Shown here piece by piece: positions 1 through 8,273 of a DNA stretch of 64,000 nucleotides. The stretch comes from JBBQXH01 sp963710975 (GTDB lineage Bacteria; Actinomycetota; Thermoleophilia; Gaiellales; Gaiellaceae), in NCBI GenBank assembly GCA_963710975.1, contig CAVQCG010000003.1, positions 496,001-560,000 of the forward strand, read 5' to 3'. A program made the translations under genes and the position numbers. Below the pieces are notes generated by a model. That model was not told the origin of the DNA, did no database searches, and worked only from the letters and a program-made list of their open reading frames with translations. Positions within the stretch are counted from its first letter, which is position 1. The number at the start of each line of letters is the position of its first letter.

Positions 1-441
1 ATCGCCGCGCTGTGTGTCCCGCAGCAGACCGACGACGAGGGCTGGACGTTCGACGTCGAGCGCGAGATCGACGAGTGGATCGCGCGGGCTGCGGCCGCCG
101 ATCCCTGGCTCGCGGAGAATCCGCCCCACGTCACCTGGTGGCCGAACCGCGTGATGTCGCTCGAGATCTCTCCGGACGAGCCGATCGTCCCGGTGATGGC
201 CGAGGCCAGCGCCGACATCGGCCGGCCCGCGCGCCTCTCGGGGCTCGACTCCTGGTACGACGGGGCGACATTCACACGCCTTGGGGGAACGCCGTCGATC
301 GCTTTCGGGCCCGAGGGGTTCTTCCCCGACGGCCGCAGCGTCGCGCACACGATCGACGAGCATGTTCCGATCGACGGCCTTGTCGACTGCGCCAAGGGAC
401 TTGCCGTCGCTGCCATGCGCTTCTGTAGGGTCGTGCCGTGA
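1..441 (+). CDS. M20 family amidohydrolase/deacylase, C-terminal part (5' truncated by window)
   Basis: The reading frame is open from base 1 and ends at TGA 439-441, so the start lies outside the window. The visible 146 residues cover the end of the dimerisation (lid) domain, with a helix around VEREIDEWIARAA, and the C-terminal part of the catalytic domain. It contains GLDSWYDGATFTRLGGTPS and GPEG...AHTIDEHVPIDGL, the usual M20 (ArgE/DapE/CPG2-like) C-terminal block with a metal-ligand histidine. Enzymes of this family hydrolyse N-acyl amino acids or small peptides in the cytoplasm. The exact substrate cannot be told. The stop overlaps the GTG start of the next gene (GTGA), suggesting co-transcription. 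Confidence 0.85.
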   Translation: MAALCVPQQTDDEGWTFDVEREIDEWIARAAAADPWLAENPPHVTWWPNRVMSLEISPDEPIVPVMAEASADIGRPARLSGLDSWYDGATFTRLGGTPSIAFGPEGFFPDGRSVAHTIDEHVPIDGLVDCAKGLAVAAMRFCRVVP

Positions 442-1599
442 TCGTTCCCGAGCTTCCCGCCGAGATCGCCGAGCTGAAGGCCCGTGTCGGGCGCTTCATC
501 GAGGACGAGGTCTACCCCGTCGAGGCGAGCATCGCTTCGCGCGGGTCGATCGACCCGGCCGAGATCGATGCCCTGCGCGCGAAGGCTCGCGCGGCGGGCT
601 TCTCCCAGCTGAACATGCCGACCGAGCTCGGCGGCCAGAACCTGTCGATGTTCGCCCAGGTGGCGCTCGAGGAGGAGTCAGGCAAGGCCACGAACGGCCT
701 CGGCTTCACCATCGTCGACCGCGGGCCACGTGAGCTTCTCGAGATGGTGACGCCGGAGCAGGTCGAGCGCTACGTGATGCCGATCGTTCGGGGCGAGCAT
801 CGAGAGGCCTGGGCGCTGACCGAGCCGGGAGCGGGGTCGGATCTCAGCGCGCTCGAGGCGACGGCCGTCCGCGATGGGGACGACTGGATTCTGAACGGCG
901 AGAAGTGGTTCGTCACGAGCGAAGGCGAACCGGGCGTCTACATCGTCCTCGCGGTTGCAGAAGGCGAGCAGACGCTGTTCCTCGTCGATCCGGACACGCC
1001 GGGCCTGCACGGTCAAGCGCGTGCCGGGATTCCTCCACGACCCGTACCTCGACCACCACCCCGAGATCGTCTTCGAGAACTGCCGGGTGCCGGAGGCGAA
1101 TCGCGTGCCGAGCGGAGGCAACGACGGAGCCAAGGAGTGGATCCTCGTCGAGCGGCTCTTCATCGCCGCGCGCTGCTGTGGCGCCGCCGAGCGGCTCATC
1201 GACATCGCGACCACATACGCGAAGGAGCGCGTCGCGTTCGGCAGCCCGATCGCCGACTTCCAGGGCGTGTCGTTCCCGCTCGCCGACTCGGTCACCGAGC
1301 TGCTCGCGGCCCGGCTTCTCACCTACCACGCGGCGCATGCCTTCGACACCGGAGACGACCGGAGCGTCGTCCACGGCAAGGTCTCGATCGCAAAGCTCTA
1401 CGCCTCAGAAATGGCTGGCCGCGTTGCCGATCGCACCGTGCAGATCCTCGGCGGCCGCGGCTACATGACCGACAATCCGGCGGCACGCTTCTACCGCGAG
1501 GTGAGGGTCGACAGGATCTGGGAGGGAACGAGCGAGATCCAGCGCCTGATTCTTGCCCGGGGCCTGCTCAAGCGCGGCGCAGCACCGTACCTCGACTGA
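438..1599 (+). pseudogene. Acyl-CoA dehydrogenase, split by a single +1 frameshift
   Basis: The N-terminal part (GTG 438 to about 1010) shows ALTEPGAGSDLSALEATA, the FAD/substrate signature, and NGEKWFVTS. At about 1011 the frame moves by one base: removing one G at 1011 joins DPDTPGLH to VKRVPGFLHDPYLDHHPE. The second frame runs to 1599 with ILGGRGYM and RIWEGTSEIQRLILARGLL, the normal C-terminal signature. The joined product would be about 386 aa, the usual family length. Acyl-CoA dehydrogenases catalyse FAD-dependent alpha,beta-desaturation of acyl-CoAs. The gene overlaps the preceding M20 gene by 4 bp. Conservation on both sides of the break argues for a recent mutation or a sequence error rather than old decay. 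Confidence 0.85.
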
Positions 1600-1603
1600 A
1601 CCT

Positions 1604-1643
1604 CGGGGTGACGGGAACGGACGGCGCTTTGCCGTCATCCCCG
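1604..1643 (+). terminator. Possible intrinsic terminator/hairpin after the acyl-CoA dehydrogenase
   Basis: Just after the stop at 1599, CGGGGTGACGG (from 1604) can pair with CCGTCATCCCCG, with one bulge, around an inner stem ACGGC-GCTTT-GCCGT (1621-1635). No clear T-tract follows, so termination is only inferred from position: the next gene lies on the other strand. Confidence 0.4.
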
Positions 1644-1748
1644 GGTGTGTTGGAATGAAACACCGTCCGTGTGCCCGCCAGGGACGCCAGTCACGTCATA
1701 CCACGTTCGGGGGATGGAGGCCATCCCGGCCGTGTGCTGACGCCGGTT

Positions 1749-2549
1749 CTAGGCGTTGTCGAGCGAGGGCAGGTAGCTCTCCTGCTCGAGCCAGTGGCCA
1801 CCGTCGATCACGAGGTTCTCGCCCGTGATCCAGCCGCCGTAGCTCGAGCAGAGGGCGGTCGACCACCACGCGACCTCCTCGGGTGTCCCGATACGCCCGA
1901 GCGGGATACTCCCGGCGACGCGCTCTCGATCGGCCTCCGTCGGCCATAGTGCTGCGCCTGCGCCCTCCGTATCGGTTGGACCGGGGCTGATGCAGTTCAC
2001 CCGGATGCCATGTGGCGCCCATTCGACGGCAAGGGTTCGAGTCATCGCGAGAAGGCCCGCCTTGGCGGACGCCGAGTGAACAGTCCCCGGCCCACCGGTC
2101 CAGGCATAGCTCGCGAGCACGCTCAGGATCGCCCCGCCCTCGCCCTGCTCGATCATCTGCCGCCCGACCGCGCGCGAGCAGAGGAACCCGCCGTCGAGGA
2201 CTATGCCGACGACAGCACGCCATCCGTTCGGCGAGAGATCCTCAGCCCGGACGACGAAGTTGCCGGCTGCGTTGTTGACGAGCACGTCGACGCGGCCAAA
2301 GCGCTTGACGGTCTCGACGACGAGTGCGTCGATCTGTTCCGGGTCGCGGACGTCAGTCGGCTTGGCGAAGCCGGCGCCACCCCAGTCCTCGATCTGGGCG
2401 ACCGTCTCGTCGAGGGGCTCCGGCCGCCGCCCCGCCACCACGGCTGTCGCACCGAGCCGGGCGAACTCAAGCGCCATTGCCCGGCCCAGGCCGCTCCCGC
2501 CACCAGTGACGATCGCGACCTTCCCGTCGAACGTTCCCTCAGCGAGCAT
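1749..2549 (-). CDS. SDR-family oxidoreductase, 2,4-dienoyl-CoA-reductase-like
   Basis: This is a 266-aa Rossmann protein with the N-terminal NAD(P) motif TGGGSGLG, NNAAGNF after strand 4, and GPTDTEG after the catalytic region. The usual YxxxK tyrosine is absent: the segment reads HSASAKAGLLAMTR, where the lysine is kept and the Tyr position is Ser. That pattern, with NNAAGNFV, resembles 2,4-dienoyl-CoA reductases of the DECR/PDCR type rather than classical FabG-like SDRs. Such enzymes remove double bonds during beta-oxidation of unsaturated fatty acids. Its start overlaps the end of the upstream acyl-CoA ligase by 11 bp, so the two are co-transcribed. Confidence 0.88.
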   Translation of the reverse strand: MLAEGTFDGKVAIVTGGGSGLGRAMALEFARLGATAVVAGRRPEPLDETVAQIEDWGGAGFAKPTDVRDPEQIDALVVETVKRFGRVDVLVNNAAGNFVVRAEDLSPNGWRAVVGIVLDGGFLCSRAVGRQMIEQGEGGAILSVLASYAWTGGPGTVHSASAKAGLLAMTRTLAVEWAPHGIRVNCISPGPTDTEGAGAALWPTEADRERVAGSIPLGRIGTPEEVAWWSTALCSSYGGWITGENLVIDGGHWLEQESYLPSLDNA

Positions 2550-4611
2550 CCGTCTCTCCCTTCGCTAGGACGATCCGAGCGTCGAGCCCGAGCGCGCCGT
2601 CGGCGGTCACGAGCAGCGGATTGATCTCGATCTCGGCGATCTCCGGCCGCTCGGCGGCGACGTATGAGAGCGCGGCGAGAGCGGCTGCCGCAGCGCTCAT
2701 GTCGAGCGGGCCGCGACCTCGTGCGCCTGTCAGGAGTGGGGCTCCCCGGAGCGAGCGAAGGAGCTCGCGGGCGGTCTCCTCGGTGATCGGAGCGAGCGCC
2801 ACTGCGACATCCTTCAGCAGCTCGGCATAGAGGCCGCCGAGTCCCACCAACACGATCGGCCCGAAGCGCGGATCCCGGCGAGAGCCAGCGATCAGCTCGA
2901 TCCCTTCGGCGACCGGAGCCGTCCGCTCCACGGAGTACGCTTCCGGGGAGAGCCGTGTTGCCATATCTGTATACGCAAGAGTCAGCTCGTCCGAATCTGC
3001 GATTCCGAGGGCCACGCCGCCGGCGTCGGACTTGTGCAGCAATCCGAGGGCCTTGAGGACGATCGGGTAGCCGAGCTCTGCCGCGGCCGCCCGTGCTTCA
3101 TCGAGCGTGTGAACGCGCAGCGCCTCGGCAAACGGGATCCCAGCGCGGGAAAGGAGGTCGCGGGCCTCGAAGTACCCGTCACGCGCGGATGGGCCGTCCG
3201 CTCGTTCGGGCAGGGCCGGGACTCCGGAGGGCGTTCGTTCCGCGCGGGCGGCAAGTCGAGCGAGCGCCCCCACGGCGGCCGCAATCGCCCCGTAGACGGG
3301 AACCTCGGCGCTACGGAAGACAGCGGCGGTCGGTCCCTCGGGATACATCGTGTGGACCACGAGCGGGCGGCCGGCGGCCCCTGCCGCCGCGATCATGCCC
3401 CTTGCCGTCTCCGCTTCGAGTTCCTGGTACTGCTCGCCGTACGAACCGTAGCCGCCGAAGTACCCCGTGAGCAGCGCCGCATCGGCCTCGCCCGATGACA
3501 GGAGCACACGCGTCACGTCCTTGAAGCGAACGATCTCCTGCTCGCCCGCGCCCGCGAAGTCCACCGGGTTCCCGGTCTCTGCCGTCGGGCCGAGCATCGC
3601 GGCCATCTCGTCGACCAACGCGTCGCTGAGCTGCGGGACCGCAAGCCCGGAGGCTGCGGCGAGATCGGCAGCGATGACGCCGTGACCGCCGCCGTCGCCG
3701 AAGACGACGATGCGGTGTCCCCGCGGGAGATTCCGTACGAGGAGCGCCTGGGCGGTGTCGATCATCTCGGTGGGGGTTGAGACCTGCTCGATTCCGGCGG
3801 CCCGGCATGCGGCCTGAACGGCCACGAAGTCGCTCACGAGCGCTCCCGTGTGCGAGCGGGCGGCTCTGCTTGCTGCGTCGCTTCGCCCGGCGGCAAGCAG
3901 GACGACCGGCTTGCCAGCAGCCGCGGCGGCATGGCAGGCGCTCGCGAACGCCCGGCCGTCGCGGAAGTCCTCCAGGTAGAGCGCGATCACGCGCGTCGCT
4001 TCGTGCTCTGCGAACGCCGTCACGAGCTCGGCGGCCTCGAGGTCGGCCTGGTTGCCGAGCGAGACGAAACGCGAGAAGCCGAGGCCGTGTCTCGTTGCGA
4101 TCAATGCGAGCTCGAGGGCGAGGTTGCCGCTCTGTGAGATGAGGCCGATCTCTCCCGCCGGAAGCTCGCTCCAGCCGATGTCCAGCTCGGCGCCGGCGTC
4201 GAAGACTCCGAGGCAGTTCGGCCCGAGCAGCACCGCGCCGCCCGCCCGGACTCGATCCACGACAGCCTGCTCGCGGGCGCGTCCCACCTCGCCCTTCTCC
4301 CCGAGGCCCGCCGTGATGCCGACGAGCGCGCGTGCCCCCGCCTCGAGCGCTCCGTCGACGGTCTCCTCGAAGCCCTGCTCCGGAACCGCGACCACAACGA
4401 GCTCCGGCGAATCGGGTAGCTCGTCGAGCGATCGAAACGCCGTATGACCCAACACCTCGCCGCCGCTTCGGTTGACGAGGTAGACGTCGCGGCGGGCGAC
4501 CCCGCGAAGCGCGCCACGGGCGAGCCCGTAGCCCCACTTCATCGGATCGTTCGAGGCGCCCACGATCGCAACCGAGCGTGGGTCGAAGAGCGCACGGAGG
4601 TCGCGCGACAT
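2539..4611 (-). CDS. ADP-forming acyl-CoA ligase (acetate-CoA ligase family), fused alpha/beta
   Basis: The protein has 690 aa when begun at ATG 4611, which has a GGAG-like Shine-Dalgarno about 7 nt upstream. A TTG at 4623 would add MEPA. Domain order: CoA-binding Rossmann domain (about 1-125, DPRSVAIVGAS), two succinyl-CoA-ligase-like flavodoxin domains (about 140-450) with ARSHTGAL, the segment that carries the phosphorylated histidine in this family, and a C-terminal ATP-grasp domain (about 470-690, GYPIVLKALGLLHKSDAGGV). It interconverts acid + CoA + ATP with acyl-CoA + ADP + Pi. It lies between an acyl-CoA dehydrogenase and a dienoyl-CoA-reductase-like SDR, so it probably activates a carboxylic acid for beta-oxidation. 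Confidence 0.9.
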   Translation of the reverse strand: MSRDLRALFDPRSVAIVGASNDPMKWGYGLARGALRGVARRDVYLVNRSGGEVLGHTAFRSLDELPDSPELVVVAVPEQGFEETVDGALEAGARALVGITAGLGEKGEVGRAREQAVVDRVRAGGAVLLGPNCLGVFDAGAELDIGWSELPAGEIGLISQSGNLALELALIATRHGLGFSRFVSLGNQADLEAAELVTAFAEHEATRVIALYLEDFRDGRAFASACHAAAAAGKPVVLLAAGRSDAASRAARSHTGALVSDFVAVQAACRAAGIEQVSTPTEMIDTAQALLVRNLPRGHRIVVFGDGGGHGVIAADLAAASGLAVPQLSDALVDEMAAMLGPTAETGNPVDFAGAGEQEIVRFKDVTRVLLSSGEADAALLTGYFGGYGSYGEQYQELEAETARGMIAAAGAAGRPLVVHTMYPEGPTAAVFRSAEVPVYGAIAAAVGALARLAARAERTPSGVPALPERADGPSARDGYFEARDLLSRAGIPFAEALRVHTLDEARAAAAELGYPIVLKALGLLHKSDAGGVALGIADSDELTLAYTDMATRLSPEAYSVERTAPVAEGIELIAGSRRDPRFGPIVLVGLGGLYAELLKDVAVALAPITEETARELLRSLRGAPLLTGARGRGPLDMSAAAAALAALSYVAAERPEIAEIEINPLLVTADGALGLDARIVLAKGETDAR

Positions 4612-4626
4612 CGCTGGCTCCAACCT

Positions 4627-5787
4627 CTAGGCCTCGAGCAACCGGCGCGAGATGATCAGGCGCTGGATGTCGGAGGTTCCTTCCTCGATCTCCTCGAGCT
4701 TCGCGTCCCGCATCCACTTCTCGACCGGGTACTCGCGGGAGTAGCCCCAGCCGCCCAGAGTCTGTACCGCGGCCCACGTGCACCACATCGCCGTCTCGGA
4801 CGCGTGGAGCTTCGCCATCGCGGCTTCCTTCGGGACCGCCTCGCCGGCATCGAGCTTGAGCGCGGCCTGCCACACGAGGAGCCGCGACGCCTCGACCCGG
4901 ACAGCCATGTCGGCGAGCCGGAAGGCCACGGCTTGGTGCTCGGAGATCGGCTTCCCGAACTGCACGCGGGTCTTCGCGTACTCGGTCGCGTATTCGAGAG
5001 CGGCCCGGGCGAGTCCCGTCGCGGCCGCACCGAGGACGATGCGGGAGCGGTCGAAGGTGCGCATCAACCCGTAGAAGCCCTGACCCTCGTCGCCGAGCCG
5101 GCGATCCTCGCTGATCTCGACGCCCTCGAGGAACATCTCCGCGTTCACGATCGCGCGCTGGCCCATCTTCTTCATCGGCGAGCCGAACGAGACACCGGCG
5201 TCTGCCTTCTCGACGACGAATGCCGTGACGCCCCTCGAGCGAGTCCCGGGCTCGACTGTCGCGAAGACGGCGTAGTAGTCGCCGATCCCGCCGTTCGAGA
5301 TCCAGCTCTTCTGGCCGCGGAGGACGTACCCGTCGCCTGTCCGGGTCGCCGTCGTCTGGATCGACGCCGCGTCCGAGCCCGCTTCCGGCTCCGTCGTGGC
5401 GAGGGCGGTCAGCGGCGGCCTGTCCGCGCAGAGCGGCTCGATCCAGCGGCGCTGCTGTTCGGTGGTTCCGAGCTCGACCACCGGCTCGGCGAAGAAGCCG
5501 TTCGAAGTGATCAGGTTTCCGATGCCCGAGCACCCGAAGCACAGCTCCTCCTGGACGAGGCACTGCGTGAAGGCGTCGGTCATGCCGCCGCCGCCGTACT
5601 CCTCGGGGAGCATGAACGACGTAAGGCCGAGGTCGGCCGCCTTGTGCCAGACCTCCCACGGCATTTCGGTGTCTGCCTCGTCGACCGCGAGGGAGATCGG
5701 CCGGATCTCGTTCAGAGCGAACTCCCGGCAGACGGCCTGGATCTCGCGCTGCTCGGAGGTGAGCTCGACGCCGGTGCTCGTCGTCAT
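4627..5787 (-). CDS. Acyl-CoA dehydrogenase
   Basis: This is an intact 386-aa acyl-CoA dehydrogenase starting at ATG 5787 (MTTSTGVELTSEQREIQAV). A longer open frame upstream is only the shadow of the neighbouring transporter. Signatures are LATTEPEAGSDAASIQTTA (FAD/substrate), NGGIGDYYAVFATVE, and GWGYSREYPVEKWMRDAK followed by EGTSDIQRLIISRRLL. The enzyme desaturates an acyl-CoA with FAD and passes electrons to ETF. The acyl-CoA ligase begins 15 bp downstream, forming a three-gene minus-strand catabolic operon with the SDR. Substrate chain length cannot be assigned from sequence. Confidence 0.93.
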   Translation of the reverse strand: MTTSTGVELTSEQREIQAVCREFALNEIRPISLAVDEADTEMPWEVWHKAADLGLTSFMLPEEYGGGGMTDAFTQCLVQEELCFGCSGIGNLITSNGFFAEPVVELGTTEQQRRWIEPLCADRPPLTALATTEPEAGSDAASIQTTATRTGDGYVLRGQKSWISNGGIGDYYAVFATVEPGTRSRGVTAFVVEKADAGVSFGSPMKKMGQRAIVNAEMFLEGVEISEDRRLGDEGQGFYGLMRTFDRSRIVLGAAATGLARAALEYATEYAKTRVQFGKPISEHQAVAFRLADMAVRVEASRLLVWQAALKLDAGEAVPKEAAMAKLHASETAMWCTWAAVQTLGGWGYSREYPVEKWMRDAKLEEIEEGTSDIQRLIISRRLLEA

Positions 5788-5831
5788 GCCGCCAATCCTT
5801 CCAGATTGGCGCGCTTCACTCGCCGGATGGG

Positions 5832-6995
5832 CTATCTCACGCCCGCCCGCACAGGGGCTCCGCCGGGGTCGGGCACCCGCCCGCGAAGTGCGGCGAACGT
5901 CACGAGGCAGAGCGCGGCCGCTGCCGCGTAGGCGGCAACGTCTCCGGCGACCTCGGCGAGCCCGCCGCCGACTGCTGCCCCGACGACGTTGCCGGGTGCC
6001 CAGGCGAAGTTCATCAGCGCGAACCCGAGTCCGTGGCCGAGCCCGATGGCCTCCCAGCTGTCCGAGAGCATTGCCATCGCCGGAGCCCAGAAGACACCGT
6101 AGGAGATCCCGGCGAGGATCACGAAGACGGAAAGGAGCCATCGGTCCTGGATCCACGGGATGGTGAGGCAGACGACGGGTGCGGCGAGCAAGCCGAAGCG
6201 GATCGGGGCGAGGCGACCCCGCCGGTCCGACCAGATGCCGGTTGCCGGGCTGAGCGCCGCCTCGATGGCGGCGGAGACGAAGAACGTGGCAGCGATGCCG
6301 ACCGTACCCCAGCCGAGGCTCGAGAGCTGAAGGGGAGCGAGCACGGAGAGGACGCCGAAGAGCAGGGCGGGGAGCGCAAGCAACCACATTCCCGCCAGAA
6401 CACGTCGGGAGCGGAGCGCAACGAAGATGAGCCGGAGGGGCTGGGCCTCACCGCGAGCCGGTGCCGGGAGCTGCAGGGCGATGACCGCCAGGATTCCGGC
6501 GAGCACGGCGACCCCGGCGAATGCCGGCAGCCGCCCGACGGTCGACGCGGCCCCGCCGAGGACGGGCCCGAGGAGCGCCCCGACGATCGCTCCCGACATC
6601 GCGAAGCCGATCATCTCCCCACGACGCTCGGTCGGTGTCCCCGAGACGAGCCATGCGAGCGCTCCAGTCCAGCAGAGAGCGCCTCCAAAACCCTGTGCGA
6701 AGCGGGCGACGTCGAGCTGCCAGTAGCTGTCGACGAGCCCGAACGCGATGCTCGTGCCCGCGAGGATCGCGAGGCCCGCCAGAACCGTTGCGCGGATGCC
6801 GACCCGCGTCGCGAGCCAGCCGGCAGGAACAGCCCCGGCGATCCCGCCGAGCGCGTACATGGCGACGAGCAGTCCAGCCTGCCCCTTCGAGAGGCCGAGT
6901 TCCTCCTCGAAGGTCGGCAGAAGCGGTGCCAGCGCGGCGAAGAAGATCGTGTCGACGAGGACGACCGCGCTCGCGAAGAGGACGAGGCGCCGCAT
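5832..6995 (-). CDS. MFS transporter (second of a tandem pair)
   Basis: This is a 387-aa, approximately 12-helix major facilitator. The loop after helix 2 reads GWLATRVGIRATVL, in the position of the MFS signature A. It opens with MRRLVLFASAVVLVDTIFF and is clearly a paralogue of the gene just upstream: both share ALAPLLP near the N-terminus and a nearly identical block, FWAPAMAMLS then GLGFALMNFAWAPGN, near helix 10-11. Its ATG overlaps the stop of the upstream paralogue (TGATG), so translation is probably coupled. The direction of transport and the substrate are unknown. Confidence 0.9.
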   Translation of the reverse strand: MRRLVLFASAVVLVDTIFFAALAPLLPTFEEELGLSKGQAGLLVAMYALGGIAGAVPAGWLATRVGIRATVLAGLAILAGTSIAFGLVDSYWQLDVARFAQGFGGALCWTGALAWLVSGTPTERRGEMIGFAMSGAIVGALLGPVLGGAASTVGRLPAFAGVAVLAGILAVIALQLPAPARGEAQPLRLIFVALRSRRVLAGMWLLALPALLFGVLSVLAPLQLSSLGWGTVGIAATFFVSAAIEAALSPATGIWSDRRGRLAPIRFGLLAAPVVCLTIPWIQDRWLLSVFVILAGISYGVFWAPAMAMLSDSWEAIGLGHGLGFALMNFAWAPGNVVGAAVGGGLAEVAGDVAAYAAAAALCLVTFAALRGRVPDPGGAPVRAGVR

Positions 6996-8143
6996 CAGCC
7001 CGTCGCCGGTGCAGCAGTTCGGATTCTCGGTCGGACAGCCACGAAGGTCAGGATGCAGAGGGCGGCGATGGCCGAGTAGGCGACGGTGTCGCCTGCGATC
7101 TCAGCCAGGCCACCCCCGACCGCGGCCCCGATGACGTTGCCGGGCGCCCAGGCGAAGTTCATGAGCGCGAAGCCGAGCCCGTGCGCCAGGCCGACGGCCT
7201 CCCACCCCTCCGACAGCATCGCCATCGCGGGGGCCCAGAAGATCCCGACGGCGAGCCCCGAGAGGGCGATGAACACGGACAGCATCCATCGGTTCCCGAT
7301 CCAGGGAAGGACGAGCAGCACCGAGGCGGCTGCGATCAGGCCGAATCTGATCGGTGCGAACCGGCCGCGCCGATCAGACCAGATGCCGACGCCGGGACCC
7401 ACGACTGCCTCGCCGGCTGCCGCGAAAAGAAACGTGATCGTGACGCCGAGGGCGCCCCATCCCGCCGCGTCGAGCTGGAGCGGGCCGAGGACGAAGACGA
7501 ATCCCAGCGACATCGAAGGGAGGGCGATGAACCACATTCCAGCCAGGACGCGGCGGGAGCGAAGAGCACCGAACAGGAACCTGAGTGGCTGAGCCTCCTC
7601 GCGCACCGGGCGCGGCAGCCGGAGCGCCCAGATCGCAAGGGCAAAGCAAAGCGTCGCTACTGCCGCGAACGCCGGCAGGCGCCCGAACAGGGAGGCGGCC
7701 CCGCCGAGGAGCGGGCCGACGAGCGAGCCGGCGATCGCGCCCGAGGTCGCATACCCGAGGAACTCGCCACGGCGCTCGGATGGAGCCGCTCCGACCAACC
7801 ATGCGAGCGATCCCGTCCAGACGAGCGCCGCAGCGATCCCCTGGCCGAAGCGGGCCGCGTTGAGCGCCCAGTAGCTCTCCACGAATCCGAACGCCACACA
7901 GGTGACGACGAGCAGGCCGAGACCGAGGAGCACCGTCGGGCGGACGCCGAGACGTGAGGCAGAGAGCCCGCTCGGGATCGCACCCGCAATCCCTCCGAGG
8001 GCATACATCCCAACGAGAACGCCTGCCTGCCACGTGGAGAGCCCGAGCTCGTCCGAGAATTCGGGCAGGAGCGGTGCGAGTGCCGCGAAGAAGATCGACT
8101 CGACGAAGACGACTGCGGTTGCGAAGAAGAGGAGCCGGCGCAT
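6995..8143 (-). CDS. MFS transporter (first of a tandem pair)
   Basis: This 382-aa major facilitator starts MRRLLFFATAVVFVESIFF and aligns along its length with the following gene, including FWAPAMAMLSEGWEAVG and NFAWAPGNVIGAAVGGGLAE. Two complete copies in direct tandem, joined by a TGATG overlap, point to a local duplication. The pair could act as two independent carriers or as a heteromer, which is inference. The amine oxidase gene lies upstream in the same direction, 130 bp away. That gap holds a long-range inverted repeat (8169-8178 with 8263-8272) that may be an operator for this promoter. Confidence 0.9.
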   Translation of the reverse strand: MRRLLFFATAVVFVESIFFAALAPLLPEFSDELGLSTWQAGVLVGMYALGGIAGAIPSGLSASRLGVRPTVLLGLGLLVVTCVAFGFVESYWALNAARFGQGIAAALVWTGSLAWLVGAAPSERRGEFLGYATSGAIAGSLVGPLLGGAASLFGRLPAFAAVATLCFALAIWALRLPRPVREEAQPLRFLFGALRSRRVLAGMWFIALPSMSLGFVFVLGPLQLDAAGWGALGVTITFLFAAAGEAVVGPGVGIWSDRRGRFAPIRFGLIAAASVLLVLPWIGNRWMLSVFIALSGLAVGIFWAPAMAMLSEGWEAVGLAHGLGFALMNFAWAPGNVIGAAVGGGLAEIAGDTVAYSAIAALCILTFVAVRPRIRTAAPATG

Positions 8144-8168
8144 CCGCCGACGACTCTAGCGAGATGGT

Positions 8169-8272
8169 TGATCGGAAAATGTGGTGCTGGCGGGGGCGGC
8201 TGGGACCGAGCTCAGGCGATGTCTCTCAGTCGTCATCCGGCGGCGCCACGGTTTCCGGACAATTTCCGATCA
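8169..8272. promoter_or_regulatory. Separated inverted repeat upstream of the MFS pair
   Basis: TGATCGGAAA at 8169-8178 is exactly complementary to TTTCCGATCA at 8263-8272. Both lie in the 130-bp gap upstream of the MFS genes. The core TTTCCGATC recurs at 13925-13933, 12 bp upstream of the EamA transporter start. This suggests a shared operator for transporter genes. No regulator is assigned. Confidence 0.4.
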
Positions 8273-8273
8273 G

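Noticed and set aside
3311..5659. A 782-codon open frame on the minus strand
   Set aside because: Arg/Gly/Ala-rich shadow over two clear genes (acyl-CoA ligase and acyl-CoA dehydrogenase) in another phase.
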